Positions 16,721 to 26,028 of a stretch of DNA of 61,024 nt are shown here, piece after piece. Within the stretch, counting starts at the first letter, position 1. Every line of letters starts with the position of its first letter. Under the pieces are notes generated by a model, which did no database searches, was not told the origin of the DNA, and saw only the letters and a list, made by a program, of their open reading frames with translations. This stretch comes from Zoogloea sp. (GTDB lineage: Bacteria > Pseudomonadota > Gammaproteobacteria > Burkholderiales > Rhodocyclaceae): positions 1 to 61,024 of the forward strand of contig WBTZ01000009.1 in assembly GCA_009026175.1 (NCBI GenBank), in the 5' to 3' direction. The position numbers were made by a program, and so were the translations under genes.

Positions 16721-18199
16721 TCAGGGAGCGGGCAGGCGCGCCAGGGCCCGGGCCAGGCCGTCGAGGCCGGCTTCGATCTCGGCCGGTGCCAGGCTGGCAT
16801 ACCCCAGGCGCAGGCCCCCGGGCAGGTCGCCGGTGGCACAGAAGGGCCGGGACGAAGGGATCTGCACCCCCTCCTCCCGCGCCAGCCGGATCAGGGCTTC
16901 ATCATCCACGCCCGGGGCGAGGCGCAACCACAAGGCCAGCCCGCCCGGCGGCAGGGTGAAACCCACCTGGGGCGGCAGCTGCGCCGCCCGGCCGGCGATC
17001 AGGCTCCGCCGCTCCTGGTACACCCGCAGGGCGCGGCGGATGTGGCGCTTCAGCTCGCCGCTGTCCATCAGGTCGCTCACCGCCCGCTCCGTCACCGGAT
17101 TGCCCTGCCGGTCGATCAGCAGGATCTCCGCCGCGCAACGGTCGATCAGGGCCGGCGCACCGACCACGTAGCCGACCCGCAGCCCCGGTGCCAGCACCTT
17201 GGAGAGCGAGCCGACGTAGATCACCCGGCCCGAGCGGTCGACGCTGGCCATGGGGAACATCGGCCGGTGGGAAAAGTGGAACTCGTGGTCGTAGTCGTCC
17301 TCGACGATGGCGAAGTCGAACTGCTCGGCCAGCATCAGCAGGTGCACGCGCCGCTCGGCCGGCATCAGCCGGGTCGTCGGAAACTGATGGTGCGGGGTGA
17401 GATACACAGCACGGATGCGCGTGCGGCGGCACAGCCGCTCGAGTTCGTCGGGCCGCATCCCGTCGGCGTCCATGGCGAGGCCATGCACTTCCGCCCCGGC
17501 CGCCCGGAACGCCTCCCGGGCCGGCGGATAGCTCAGCGCCTCCACCGCCACGTGGTCTCCCGGCCTCACCAGCAGGCGGGCGGCCAGGTAGATGCCCATC
17601 TGGCTGCCCCGCACGATGCAGACCTTGTCGGGCCCGGCCTGCAGCCCCCGCTCCTCGGCCAGCATGCGCGCGACGGACTGGCGCAGGGCCGGATCGCCAC
17701 GGGGGTCGCCGTAGCCCAGGCCGTTGTGCCGTGCCGTATCGATCAGGGCTCGCCGGTAGGCGCGACCCAACACGTCGTAGGGGATCAGCCGGGCATCCGG
17801 CACCCCATCCGAAAACGTGACCGCGGCCTGTGCCCCGGCGGCCGGGGGGCGCTCCAGCGGCCGCCCGTACAGCCGGTAAGGCGGTTCGCCGCAGGCCATC
17901 GGGCTGGCCGTGGCCGTGGGCATCTCCGGCGGCAAGCCGGGCAGTCGGGCCGCCACGAAGGTACCGCGGCGCCCCTGGGTGCTCACCCAGCCCTGGGCCG
18001 CCAGCTCCTCGAAGGCCAGCACCACGGTCTTGCGATTGACGGCCAGGTCGGCGGCGACCTCCCGTGTGCCCGGCAAGGCCGAGCCTGGCACCAGGCGGCC
18101 GCGACGGATCTCGTCGGCCAGATACTGGGCGATCTGCAAGTGCACCGGCAGCGAGTGGTCGCGCTGGATGGCCAGCTTCATCTTCCAGGGGCGGAGCAT
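16721..18199 (-). CDS. MocR-type GntR regulator with aminotransferase domain
   Basis: A 492-aa regulator: GntR winged helix at about 10-75 (LPVHLQIAQYLADEI...GTREVAADLAVNRKTV) and a fold-type I aminotransferase-like domain at about 110-480. The PLP lysine region is SLSKVLAPGLRVGYV, so the cofactor lysine (SLSK) is present; DDYDHEF is also typical. MocR proteins bind PLP or PLP-amino-acid adducts and control adjacent, usually divergent genes. Here the divergent gene is the ferredoxin-type reductase. Start 18199 (MLRPWK) has AGGTG 5 nt upstream; 18181 is an alternative. Confidence 0.85.
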   Translation of the reverse strand: MLRPWKMKLAIQRDHSLPVHLQIAQYLADEIRRGRLVPGSALPGTREVAADLAVNRKTVVLAFEELAAQGWVSTQGRRGTFVAARLPGLPPEMPTATASPMACGEPPYRLYGRPLERPPAAGAQAAVTFSDGVPDARLIPYDVLGRAYRRALIDTARHNGLGYGDPRGDPALRQSVARMLAEERGLQAGPDKVCIVRGSQMGIYLAARLLVRPGDHVAVEALSYPPAREAFRAAGAEVHGLAMDADGMRPDELERLCRRTRIRAVYLTPHHQFPTTRLMPAERRVHLLMLAEQFDFAIVEDDYDHEFHFSHRPMFPMASVDRSGRVIYVGSLSKVLAPGLRVGYVVGAPALIDRCAAEILLIDRQGNPVTERAVSDLMDSGELKRHIRRALRVYQERRSLIAGRAAQLPPQVGFTLPPGGLALWLRLAPGVDDEALIRLAREEGVQIPSSRPFCATGDLPGGLRLGYASLAPAEIEAGLDGLARALARLPAP

Positions 18200-18216
18200 G
18201 CAAACACCTGCTTGGG

Positions 18217-18230
18217 TTGGTCTGGACCAG
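18217..18230. promoter_or_regulatory. Candidate MocR operator
   Basis: The sequence TTGGTCTGGACCAG contains the inverted arms TGGTC and GACCA around a 2-bp centre, in the 113-bp gap between the divergent MocR and reductase genes. GGTC/GACC half-sites of this kind are common at MocR-controlled promoters. Assignment rests on position and symmetry only. Confidence 0.4.
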
Positions 18231-18312
18231 TCATTTTCAAGAAACTGGCGGTTTTTGGTGGGCCAGCAGAATCCTAGCATGGGGGCCTTGATGAGCACCC
18301 GAGATCGCCCCC

Positions 18313-19386
18313 ATGCCCCGCACCGCACCGCCACCCGATCAGGCCCGCCTCCAGCCCTTCCGGCTGGAAGCGCTCACCCCGCTCAACCATGAAGTCCTGC
18401 GCCTGGAACTGAGCCAGATCGACGGCCCGCCACTCACCTACCGGGAGGGGCAGTTCGTCACCGTCCGCCTGCCGGACGGCACTGCGCGCAGCTATTCGCC
18501 GGCCGCTGCCTGCCAGGGCGACGGCCGCCTCGAACTGCACATCCGGACCTTGCCCGGCGGTCGCTTCTCCACCTGGCTGCGCAGCGATGCAGGCCGCTCC
18601 GGTGCCCTCCTGGACATCGGCGGGCCTTACGGCGATTGCGTGTGGACGCCCCCGGCCACGGCCGGGGCCCCGCTCCTGCTGCTGGCCACCGGCACCGGCA
18701 TCGCGCCGATCCGCGCCATGCTGGTCCGCCACCTGGCCGGTGCGGGGCGGCATCCGGTGCATCTGTACTGGGGCGGCCTGGACCAGCCGGATCTCTACCT
18801 CAGCGAGGAATTCGCGGCCCTCGCACACCGCCATGCCCATTTCCGCTACACCCCGGTGCTGGCCGCCGCGACCGAGCCCTGGAGGGGCCGCCGCGGCTAC
18901 GTGCAGGCCGCGGCAGCCGACGATCTGCCCAGGCTGGATGGCGCCCGGGTCATCGCCTGCGGCTCGCCGGCCATGGTCGACGCGGCCCGGACGCTGCTGG
19001 TGGCCGCCTGCGGACTCGCGCCGGATGCCTTCCACGCCGACGCCTTCGTGGCACAGGGTGCAGCACCGATGCCCTCCGGCGACGCCAGCCTGAGCCTCGA
19101 GGTGGGACTCCCACAGGCGCCCGCCCGCAGGCTCGCAGCCCCCCCGGGCGGCACGGTCCTGAACACCCTGGCCGCTGCCGGCCTGCTGCAGGGCGTGTGC
19201 GGCGGCCAGGCCGCCTGTGGCACCTGCCGGATCGGCATCGCTCCGGCCTGGCGGGCCGCCCTGCCGCCGCCCGGCCGCAAGGAGGCCCGTCTCCTCGCGG
19301 CCCTCGGGAGCGGCCCCGAGCAGCGCCTGGCCTGCCAGATCTGCCTCGAGGCGCCCCTCGACGGCCTGCGCATCGAACTCCCCTGA
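18313..19386 (+). CDS. Flavin reductase with C-terminal 2Fe-2S ferredoxin domain
   Basis: A 357-aa electron-transfer protein. Residues about 10-105 form the FAD-binding barrel with RSYSPA (R-x-Y-S). Residues about 110-240 form the NAD(P)H domain with ATGTGIAPIRA. Residues about 265-357 form a plant-type ferredoxin domain with CGGQAACGTC and a distal Cys in LACQICL, giving four cluster ligands. This order (FNR then ferredoxin) resembles reductase components of oxygenases. No oxygenase gene is adjacent, so the partner is unknown. Expected control is by the divergent MocR protein. Confidence 0.8.
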   Translation: MPRTAPPPDQARLQPFRLEALTPLNHEVLRLELSQIDGPPLTYREGQFVTVRLPDGTARSYSPAAACQGDGRLELHIRTLPGGRFSTWLRSDAGRSGALLDIGGPYGDCVWTPPATAGAPLLLLATGTGIAPIRAMLVRHLAGAGRHPVHLYWGGLDQPDLYLSEEFAALAHRHAHFRYTPVLAAATEPWRGRRGYVQAAAADDLPRLDGARVIACGSPAMVDAARTLLVAACGLAPDAFHADAFVAQGAAPMPSGDASLSLEVGLPQAPARRLAAPPGGTVLNTLAAAGLLQGVCGGQAACGTCRIGIAPAWRAALPPPGRKEARLLAALGSGPEQRLACQICLEAPLDGLRIELP

Positions 19387-19422
19387 AACGCTTTATCCAC
19401 CCCCTGTGAAAGGACCCACCCC

Positions 19423-20121
19423 ATGACCACCCAAGCCATCAGCAGCCCGGACCAGGCCCGCCTCGAGGGCGTCGGCCCCGCCTTCGATCCGGAGCGCCTC
19501 CTCCACGTGCGGACCCTGACCCGTCAGGCGATCCAGCGCATCGCCGCCGCCATTCAGCCCGGCATGTTCGAGGAGGACGCCGTGGAGATGGCCCGCGACC
19601 TCCTCGCCGAAGCCGGCATGCTGCGCGGTTGGCACGATGTCTATGTGCGCTTCGGCAGCAACACCACCAAGACCTTCGGTGCCCCCTCCGACCCCGGTGT
19701 GGTGCTGGGTGAGGATGACCTCTTCTTCATCGACATCGGTCCGGTCTTGCAGGACTGGGAAGGCGACGGCGGCGACAGTTTCGTGACCGGCCGCGATCCC
19801 GACAAGGCCCGCTGCGCCGCCGATGCCCGCGCGATCTTCCACGAGGTACGGCACAAGTGGCTGAGCGAAAGAGCGACCGGACGCGCCCTCTACGACTATG
19901 CGGTGTCCTGCGCCGCCGCCCGCGGCTGGGTCCTCAACATGGACCTGTCCGGCCATCGCATCGCCGACTTTCCCCATGCGGCGATCCACGAGGGCCCCCT
20001 GGCCGGGGCCGACTTCCCACCGTCGCGGCTGCTGTGGGTCCTGGAGATCCATATCCGCCACCCGAGCGAGGCCTACGGTGCGTTCTTCGAAGACCTGCTG
20101 CTGGAAGACAGCTATTTCTGA
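19423..20121 (+). CDS. M24-family metallopeptidase-like protein
   Basis: A 232-aa protein with the pita-bread fold pattern of Xaa-Pro peptidase and creatinase-like proteins. Likely metal ligands are Asp in FIDIGPV, Asp in GDGGDSF, His in NMDLSGHRI and Glu in LEIHIRH and in FFEDLLL. It lacks the N-terminal domain found in longer prolidases. It lies 36 nt after the reductase and has a GAAAGGA ribosome site, so both probably form one transcript under MocR control. Substrate unknown; non-peptidase M24 proteins exist. Confidence 0.7.
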   Translation: MTTQAISSPDQARLEGVGPAFDPERLLHVRTLTRQAIQRIAAAIQPGMFEEDAVEMARDLLAEAGMLRGWHDVYVRFGSNTTKTFGAPSDPGVVLGEDDLFFIDIGPVLQDWEGDGGDSFVTGRDPDKARCAADARAIFHEVRHKWLSERATGRALYDYAVSCAAARGWVLNMDLSGHRIADFPHAAIHEGPLAGADFPPSRLLWVLEIHIRHPSEAYGAFFEDLLLEDSYF

Positions 20122-20132
20122 TCCCCTGGACG

Positions 20133-20168
20133 GGCCGCGCTCCAACGATAGACGGCGCGGCCGCTTTT
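20133..20168 (+). terminator. Intrinsic terminator after the M24 gene
   Basis: A perfect 8-bp GC stem (GGCCGCGC at 20133-20140 and GCGCGGCC at 20155-20162) with a 14-nt loop is followed by GCTTTTG. It separates the reductase/M24 transcript from the riboswitch-controlled gene. Confidence 0.7.
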
Positions 20169-20185
20169 GCGTACCATGCGCCCCG

Positions 20186-20292
20186 TCATTGGGGAGTAGC
20201 CGACCTTCTACTTGAAGGAGCCTGCGTCAACATACTTGGCCAACCGGCCATGGCGCAGGCAGTTCCCGAACCTGGCAAGACCTTTGACCACC
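20186..20292 (+). ncRNA. yybP-ykoY manganese riboswitch
   Basis: The leader of the next gene contains the conserved blocks of this aptamer in order: GGGGAGTAGC (20191-20200), CGTCAACATACTTGGC (about 20225-20240) and GGCAAGACCTTTGACC (about 20274-20289), with pairing segments between. This RNA binds Mn2+ and switches on Mn export genes. It lies 66 nt before the start of a GDT1/UPF0016 protein, a family often found behind this riboswitch. The coordinates of the outer P1 stem are approximate. Confidence 0.9.
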
Positions 20293-20358
20293 CTCGCCCC
20301 CGGACTGGCCGGACGGGCGTGGTGGTCATCCGTCTACGTCCGGCCAGGGAATCAGATC

Positions 20359-20934
20359 ATGGAAGCCTTCCTCGTCTCCACGGGCATCGTCGCCCTCGCT
20401 GAAATCGGCGACAAGACGCAACTTCTCGCCTTCATACTCGCGGCCAAGTTCCGCAAGCCCGTCCCCATCATCCTCGGCATCCTGGTGGCCACCCTGGTCA
20501 ATCACGGCTGCGCCGGTGCGGTCGGCGAATGGATCACCCACCTGGTCAGCCCGCAGACGCTGCGCTGGGTGCTCGGCGTGTCCTTCATCGGCATGGCGGT
20601 GTGGACGCTGATCCCCGACAAGTTCGAGGAGGAAGATGCCAAGCTGGCCCGCATGGGCGTGTTCGGCACCACCCTGGTGGCCTTCTTCCTGGCAGAGATG
20701 GGCGACAAGACGCAGATCGCCACGGTGGCGCTGGCCGCCCAATACCAGAACCTGGCCGTGGTGGTGGCAGGCACGACGATTGGCATGATGATTGCAAATG
20801 TGCCGGCAGTGATTCTCGGCGACCGCATCGCCCACCGCCTGCCGGTGCGCCTGGTGCATGGCATCGCCGCGGCGATCTTTGCGGTGCTCGGCGTGGCGAC
20901 CCTGCTCGGCGCAGGGGAAAGCCTCGGTTTGTAG
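20359..20934 (+). CDS. GDT1/TMEM165 (UPF0016) family manganese exporter
   Basis: A 191-aa inner-membrane protein with about six helices and two copies of the family signature E-x-G-D-K-T: AEIGDKTQLLAF near residue 17 and AEMGDKTQIATV near residue 118. These motifs form the cation site. Bacterial members export Mn2+ (or exchange Ca2+/Mn2+ for protons). The start at 20359 (MEAFLVSTG) fits the family; the frame is open further upstream but that part is the riboswitch. Regulation by Mn2+ is expected from the leader. Confidence 0.88.
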   Translation: MEAFLVSTGIVALAEIGDKTQLLAFILAAKFRKPVPIILGILVATLVNHGCAGAVGEWITHLVSPQTLRWVLGVSFIGMAVWTLIPDKFEEEDAKLARMGVFGTTLVAFFLAEMGDKTQIATVALAAQYQNLAVVVAGTTIGMMIANVPAVILGDRIAHRLPVRLVHGIAAAIFAVLGVATLLGAGESLGL

Positions 20935-20994
20935 GCAATTCACAGATGTGCCGGAAGCGCATGGGTAAACTGGCAGGCACACGGAAGGACAGGG

Positions 20995-21942
20995 ATGAAC
21001 GACACGCGGAATCTTGAACCGGACCTGGAAGAGGACACGCCCGAGAGGGAGGCGGCGACCCGTCGCAGCACCTGGGTGAGCGTGGCCGTCAACGTGCTCC
21101 TCACGGCCCTGCAGGTGGCGGTCGGGGTGATCGCCGCGTCCCAGGCCCTGATCGCCGACGGCCTGCATTCCCTGTCGGACCTGGTGGCGGACTTCGTGGT
21201 GCTGCTGGCGGTGCATCACAGCCGCAAGGCGCCCGACGACGACCACCACTACGGCCACCAGCGCTACGAGAACGCGGCCTCTTTGGTGCTCGGCGGCCTG
21301 CTGCTGGCGGTGGGCATCGGCATGGTGGTGTCGGCGGTGCACAAGCTGCAGGCGCCGGATGCCATCCCCACGGTACACCAGACCGCCCTGTGGGTGGCCC
21401 TGGGCGCCCTGGTGGCCAAGGAGGGCCTGTTCCGCTACATGCTGGCGGTGGCCGAGCGGGTGCGCTCCAGCCTGCTGGTGGCCAATGCCTGGCACGCCCG
21501 TTCGGATGCCGCGTCCTCGCTGGTGGTGGCCGTGGGCATTGGCGGCAACCTGCTCGGCTACCCGTTGCTCGATCCGATCGCCGCCCTGATCGTCGGCCTG
21601 ATGGTGGGCCGGATGGGCTGGGGCTTTACCTGGAACGCCCTGCACGACCTCACCGACCGGGCCGCCAACGAGGAGCAGATCGCCGCCATCGCCGCCGACA
21701 TTGCCGCCACCCCGGGCGTGCTCGGCATGCACGCCCTCAAGACGCGCAAGACCGGCGACATGATCCTGGCCGATGTGCACCTGGAGATCGACGGCAGCCT
21801 GAGCGTGGCCGAGGGTCACGAGATTGCCGAGGAGACCCGCCGCAAGGTGATGGCCCGTCACCCGGTGCTGGACCTGCTGGTGCACGTGGATCCGGTGTCC
21901 CCGCCCCGCCCGCAGGCGCTGCCAGGCGCAGTAGAGGCCTGA
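20995..21942 (+). CDS. Cation diffusion facilitator family transporter
   Basis: A 315-aa CDF protein with six helices (about 25-215) and a C-terminal cytoplasmic domain. Metal-site residues are seen in ALIADGLHSLSDLVADF and HARSDAASS, with HHYGHQRYEN after helix 2. The second-helix D-x3-D type (DGLHSLSD) is usual for Fe/Mn or Zn members; selectivity is not decided. It follows the GDT1 gene by 60 nt, so a joint Mn-efflux role is plausible. It converges on the GntR gene with only 6 nt between. Confidence 0.88.
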   Translation: MNDTRNLEPDLEEDTPEREAATRRSTWVSVAVNVLLTALQVAVGVIAASQALIADGLHSLSDLVADFVVLLAVHHSRKAPDDDHHYGHQRYENAASLVLGGLLLAVGIGMVVSAVHKLQAPDAIPTVHQTALWVALGALVAKEGLFRYMLAVAERVRSSLLVANAWHARSDAASSLVVAVGIGGNLLGYPLLDPIAALIVGLMVGRMGWGFTWNALHDLTDRAANEEQIAAIAADIAATPGVLGMHALKTRKTGDMILADVHLEIDGSLSVAEGHEIAEETRRKVMARHPVLDLLVHVDPVSPPRPQALPGAVEA

Positions 21943-21948
21943 CCGGAT

Positions 21949-22659
21949 CTAGTCCGGCCGCAGGGCGGCCTGGGCCAGGCTCTCCTGGCGGGCGGCATGC
22001 AGATGATGCAGGGTGATCTTGCGCACCTCGGCCTTGCTCGCCTCGATATGCGAGCGCAGCAGGATGCCGGCCTGGGCCGTCTTGCGCTGGATCAGCAGGC
22101 GCAGCAGCTGGGCGTGCTCGTCGTAGGTGGCCTGGATGCGCGCCGGGTTGGTGAAGTCCAGGCGGCGGATGACGCGGATCTTCTCGGTCACCTCCTGGTG
22201 CACGGCGGCCATCTCGCGGTTGCCGGTGGCCTGCATCAAGCCCTGGTGAAAGGCCTCGTCGAGGGCCGCCACGCGCTGGCCGTCGACGAGGCGTGCGGTC
22301 CTGTCCACCAGCCAGATGTCGGCGAGGGCGCTCAGGTCCACGGTCTCCGGCGCCTCGCAGATGCGCTGCACCGCGGCCAGCTCCAGCACCGTGCGCAGGT
22401 CATAGAGCTGGTCGAAACGGTCGAAATCGAAACTGCGCACCGACCAGCCGCTGCGGAAATACACCTGCACGAAGCCCTCCCGCTCCAGGCGGTACAGGGC
22501 GTGGCGCACCGGCGTGCGCGATACGCCGTAGCGCTCGGCGATCAGGGTCTCGGTGAAGCGGTCGCCCGGCAGCAGCTGGAAGGAGAAGATCTCGTCCTTG
22601 AGCTGCTGGTAGATCCGGGAGGCAAGTGCGTTTTCCTTGGGGCGGCTGGTATTGCCCAT
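21949..22659 (-). CDS. GntR/FadR-type repressor of the ureido operon
   Basis: A 236-aa regulator with an N-terminal winged helix (about 10-75; FTETLIAERYGVSRTPVRHAL) and an all-helical FCD domain (about 85-225; LRTVLELAAVQRI, D-x3-H-x-x-L in LDEAFHQGL). It is the last gene of the nine-gene minus-strand operon, 4 nt after the HpxZ-like gene. FCD regulators respond to small acids; a pathway intermediate would be the expected effector. An inverted TTGGAT/ATCCAA site near the operon start may be its operator. Confidence 0.85.
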   Translation of the reverse strand: MGNTSRPKENALASRIYQQLKDEIFSFQLLPGDRFTETLIAERYGVSRTPVRHALYRLEREGFVQVYFRSGWSVRSFDFDRFDQLYDLRTVLELAAVQRICEAPETVDLSALADIWLVDRTARLVDGQRVAALDEAFHQGLMQATGNREMAAVHQEVTEKIRVIRRLDFTNPARIQATYDEHAQLLRLLIQRKTAQAGILLRSHIEASKAEVRKITLHHLHAARQESLAQAALRPD

Positions 22660-22663
22660 GGGC

Positions 22664-23050
22664 TCAGGTCAGCAGGCTCACGTGGGCCGAGACGACCCGC
22701 CAGCCCTCGGGAAACAGCACCCAGGTCTGGCTCTGGCGCCCCACGGGATCACCGTCGCGCAGGAACTCCACGTCGGCGGTGGCGAAGGTCTCGCCAAAGG
22801 TGGTGATCACCAGGTTGCGCAATTGTCTCGGCATGTTGGCGGGGGGAACGAACAGTTCCCGATATCGGCGGATCGCCTCGGCACCGTAATGAATCTCGGC
22901 GATGCCGAAGCGGACGGTCAGCGGATTGTCCCAGAAAAGTTCGTTCAGGACCGCCACGTCGTTGGCGATCAGGGCGGCTTCGTAGCGCTCGAAGACCCGG
23001 GTCATGGCGTCGAGAACGTGGGGCAGGTTCACTTCGGCGGACACGCTCAT
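22664..23050 (-). CDS. HpxZ/AtzH-like SnoaL-fold protein
   Basis: A 128-aa protein of the SnoaL-like alpha/beta-barrel type (DUF3225), as found in HpxZ of oxalurate catabolism and AtzH of the s-triazine pathway. Recognisable segments are VFERYEAALIANDVAVLNELF, FGIAEIHYGAEAI and TWVLFPEGWRVVSAHVS (in pieces). Its partners in known clusters are amidohydrolases acting on ureido or biuret-like compounds. It lies 10 nt after the second isochorismatase gene. Enzymatic role unknown. Confidence 0.8.
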   Translation of the reverse strand: MSVSAEVNLPHVLDAMTRVFERYEAALIANDVAVLNELFWDNPLTVRFGIAEIHYGAEAIRRYRELFVPPANMPRQLRNLVITTFGETFATADVEFLRDGDPVGRQSQTWVLFPEGWRVVSAHVSLLT

Positions 23051-23060
23051 GCGGGCTCCT

Positions 23061-23726
23061 TCAGGTTTCGAGGCCGGCCGCGAGGGCCGCCAGCGGCGCC
23101 GTCCAGCCGACGATCGCGCCCTGGGCGCGGATCATCTCCAGGGTGGCCGCCTTGAAGGCCGGAAAGTAGCTTTCGGTGGCGTCCTCGATCAGCAGGCATT
23201 CATAACCCCGGTCGTTGGCCTCGCGCAGGGTGGTCTGCACGCAGACCTCGGTGGTGACGCCGGCGAAGATCAGGTGGGTGATGCCCTTCAGGCGCAGGAT
23301 CTCGCCCAGCGCGGTGGCGTAGAAAGCCCCCTTGCCCGGCTTGTCGATGACGATCTCCCCCGCCAGTGGTGCCACCGCCGGCAGGATGTCGTTGCCCGGC
23401 TCCCCGGCCACGAGGATGCGCCCCATCGGGCCGGGGTCGCCGATGCGCAGGCTCGCGGCGCCCCGCTCCCGCTTGGCCGGCGGGCAGTCGGACAGGTCCG
23501 GGCGATGCGCCTCGCGGGTGTGGATCACGGTAATCCCGTGGCGCCGGCACAAGGCCAGCAGCGCGGCCACCGTCGGCACGATGGCGGCCAGCAGCGAGAC
23601 GTCGTTGCCCAGGCTCTCGCCGAAGCCACCGGGCTCGATGAAGTCCCGCTGCATGTCGATGACGATCAGCGCGCTGCGGGCCGGCTCGAAGCGGTAATCA
23701 AAGGGGCGGGCGTGGATGATCGGCAT
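23061..23726 (-). CDS. Isochorismatase-family amidohydrolase (second copy)
   Basis: A 221-aa cysteine hydrolase with the triad Asp24 (IVIDMQRDF), Lys in [11 protein letters not shown] and Cys in [12 protein letters not shown]; the cis-peptide segment GVTTEVC is intact. Relatives include biuret hydrolase, ureidoacrylate amidohydrolase and N-carbamoylsarcosine amidase. Start 23726 (MPIIHARP) is chosen because GAGGGA lies upstream and it falls 7 nt after the ABC ATPase stop. The two copies in this operon differ enough to suggest different substrates. Confidence 0.82.
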   Translation of the reverse strand: MPIIHARPFDYRFEPARSALIVIDMQRDFIEPGGFGESLGNDVSLLAAIVPTVAALLALCRRHGITVIHTREAHRPDLSDCPPAKRERGAASLRIGDPGPMGRILVAGEPGNDILPAVAPLAGEIVIDKPGKGAFYATALGEILRLKGITHLIFAGVTTEVCVQTTLREANDRGYECLLIEDATESYFPAFKAATLEMIRAQGAIVGWTAPLAALAAGLET

Positions 23727-23733
23727 GATTCCC

Positions 23734-25314
23734 TCAGTGGCCATGGCCAGCCATGTAACGTCCGATGGCGGCCACATCGGCCTGGCCCGCCAGGGCCTCG
23801 TAGGCGATCACGCCCTCGGACATGACCACGATGCGGTCGGACAGCTCGAGCAGCTCATCCAGGTCTTCGCTGACCAGCAGGATCGCCGCCCCCTCGTTGC
23901 GGGCCTGGTCGAGGCGCCGGTGGATCGCCTCCGTGGCGGCGAAATCCAGCCCGAACACCGGGTTGGCCACCACCAGCAGCTTCACCGGGCCGGACAGCTC
24001 CCGCGCCAGCACGGCTCTCTGCACATTGCCCCCCGACAGGTTCTCGATGGCGGTGGCGGGATCGTCCGGGCGCACGCCGAAAGCCTCGATCAGGGCCTTC
24101 GCCCGGCGGCTCAGGGCGCGGCGCCGCAGGAAGCCCAGGCTCAGCCAGCCGCCCGCATACGGGGCGATGTCGAAATCCCGCAGGCCCATGTTCTCGGCCA
24201 CGCTCATGGCCGGCACGCAGGCATTGCGCAGGGGCTCCTCCGGCAGGCTGAAGACGCCGTGGCGACGCATCTGCGCGCGGCTGGCCTGGTAGTCCTCGCC
24301 GGCCACCCGGACCTGCCCGGCGCTCGCCTGGCGCTGGCCGAGCAGGACTTCGACCAGCTCCTTCTGGCCGTTGCCGGCCACCCCGGCCACCCCGACGATC
24401 TCGCCGGCCCGCACGCTCAGGTCGAGGCCGCGCACCGATGGCGTGCCCCGGTCGTTGTCGGCGTGAAGCCCCTCCACGTCCAGCCGGATCTCGCCGATGG
24501 CCTGGGTCTGGTCGGCGGCGCAGCGGCGCCTCCCCGAACTCACCGCGACGCTGCTGCCCACCATCATCTCGGCCATCTCGGCCGTGCTCAGCTCGCCGAC
24601 CCGCCCGCTGCCGGCCAGCTTGCCCCGGCGCAGGATGGTGACCCCGTCGCCATAGGCGCTCACCTCCCGGAACTTGTGGCTGATCATCAGTACGGTGAGG
24701 CGTCCGTCGCGGGTCATGCCATGCAACAGGCCGAGCACCTCGTCGGCCTCGCCGGGGGTCAGGACCGAGGTCGGCTCGTCGAGGATCAGCAGGCGCTGGC
24801 CCAGGTAGAGCTGTTTGAGGATCTCCAGCTTCTGCTTCTCGCCGGCGGCCAGATCGGCCACCAGGGCGTTCAGGTCCAGGCGGAAGGGCGTGCTGTCCAG
24901 GAAGGCGGCGAGGGCCGCCTTTTCGTGGCGCCAGTCGATGCGCAGGGGCAGATCGCCGCGGGCCAGCAGCAGGTTCTCGGCCACCGTCATGCCCGGCGCC
25001 AGGGTGAAGTGCTGGTAGACCATGCCGATGCGCAGGCGCTGGGCGTCGCGCGGGCTGCGGATGTCGTGCTCGCGGCCGTCCACCATGAAGCCGCCCTCCT
25101 CCGGGGGGTGGTAGCCCACCAGGCATTTGACCAGGGTGCTCTTGCCGGCGCCGTTCTCGCCCAGCAGGCAGTGGAAGCTGCCCGCCTCCACCTTCATGGA
25201 GACCGCGTCGAGGGCGGTGAAGGCCCCGAAGCGCTTGGTGACCCGGAAGGCCTCCACCGCAGCGCCGCGGTGCTGCAGGTCGGCCGCGGTGAGGGAATGG
25301 GTGAGCGGATCCAT
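23734..25314 (-). CDS. Double ABC ATPase of a BMP-type nucleoside-like importer
   Basis: A 526-aa protein with two nucleotide-binding domains, as in NupO/YufO and sugar importers. The N-terminal half has Walker [10 protein letters not shown], signature [11 protein letters not shown] and Walker [14 protein letters not shown]. The C-terminal half has the degenerate Walker [12 protein letters not shown] usual in this class and a good signature [12 protein letters not shown], with a changed Walker B ([10 protein letters not shown]). Start 25314 (MDPLTHS) lies 4 nt after the previous stop. It powers the two permeases coded upstream. Confidence 0.9.
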   Translation of the reverse strand: MDPLTHSLTAADLQHRGAAVEAFRVTKRFGAFTALDAVSMKVEAGSFHCLLGENGAGKSTLVKCLVGYHPPEEGGFMVDGREHDIRSPRDAQRLRIGMVYQHFTLAPGMTVAENLLLARGDLPLRIDWRHEKAALAAFLDSTPFRLDLNALVADLAAGEKQKLEILKQLYLGQRLLILDEPTSVLTPGEADEVLGLLHGMTRDGRLTVLMISHKFREVSAYGDGVTILRRGKLAGSGRVGELSTAEMAEMMVGSSVAVSSGRRRCAADQTQAIGEIRLDVEGLHADNDRGTPSVRGLDLSVRAGEIVGVAGVAGNGQKELVEVLLGQRQASAGQVRVAGEDYQASRAQMRRHGVFSLPEEPLRNACVPAMSVAENMGLRDFDIAPYAGGWLSLGFLRRRALSRRAKALIEAFGVRPDDPATAIENLSGGNVQRAVLARELSGPVKLLVVANPVFGLDFAATEAIHRRLDQARNEGAAILLVSEDLDELLELSDRIVVMSEGVIAYEALAGQADVAAIGRYMAGHGH

Positions 25315-25318
25315 GGCC

Positions 25319-26002
25319 TCAGCCCAGGGCCGCCAGCAGGCTGGCGGAGTCGGACACGGCACCGAAGACGCCGCCCTGCATCTTGATCATCTTGAGCGCC
25401 GCCAGGTGGTTGCCGTGGTCGGTGGCACCACAGCAGTCTTCCAGCAGCAGGCATTCGAAGCCCATGTCGTTGGCGTCGCGCAGGGTGGTGTGCACGCAGA
25501 CGTCGGTGGTGATGCCGCTCAGGATGATGTTGCGGATGCCGCGGGTGCGCAGGACCAGCTCCAGGTCGGTGGCGTAGAAGGAGCCCTTGCCCGGCTTGTC
25601 GATGATCACCTCGCCGGGCAGCGGCGCCAGCTCGGGGATGATCTCCCAGCCGGGCTCGCCGCGCACCAGGATCCGGCCGCAGGGCCCGCTGTCGCCAATC
25701 CCCGCGCCGATGCGCCGGGAGCGCCAGCGCTTGTTGGGCGGCAGGTCGGCCAGGTCGGGGCGGTGCCCTTCGCGGGTGTGGATGATGAAGAAGCCCAGGC
25801 TGCGCAGGCGGGCCAGCACCGCCTTGATCGGCTCGATCGGGGCGCGGGTCAGGGACAGGTCGTAGCCCATCTTGTCCACGTAGCCACCGACGCCGCAGAA
25901 GTCGGTCTGCATGTCGATGATGATCAGCGCCGTATTGGCCGGCGTCAGGTCACCGTTCCAGGGCCAGGGATAGGGATCGGCCGCGAGGCTGAAGTCTGTC
26001 AT
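25319..26002 (-). CDS. Isochorismatase-family amidohydrolase, biuret-hydrolase-like
   Basis: A 227-aa cysteine hydrolase. The catalytic triad is Asp30 ([11 protein letters not shown]), Lys in [11 protein letters not shown] and Cys in [12 protein letters not shown]. The sequence around the active site ([26 protein letters not shown]) resembles biuret amidohydrolase and RutB-type enzymes. If it is a biuret hydrolase its product is allophanate, the substrate of the amidase at the start of this operon. Specificity is inferred from context only. It lies between a permease and the ABC ATPase gene. Confidence 0.82.
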   Translation of the reverse strand: MTDFSLAADPYPWPWNGDLTPANTALIIIDMQTDFCGVGGYVDKMGYDLSLTRAPIEPIKAVLARLRSLGFFIIHTREGHRPDLADLPPNKRWRSRRIGAGIGDSGPCGRILVRGEPGWEIIPELAPLPGEVIIDKPGKGSFYATDLELVLRTRGIRNIILSGITTDVCVHTTLRDANDMGFECLLLEDCCGATDHGNHLAALKMIKMQGGVFGAVSDSASLLAALG

Positions 26003-26028
26003 GGTCGTACTCCTGGTTCAGCGTTGAT

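Noticed and set aside
21938-21962. CCGGA/TCCGG hairpin as terminator between the CDF and GntR genes
   Set aside because: Only a 5-bp stem with no T-run; too weak to call.
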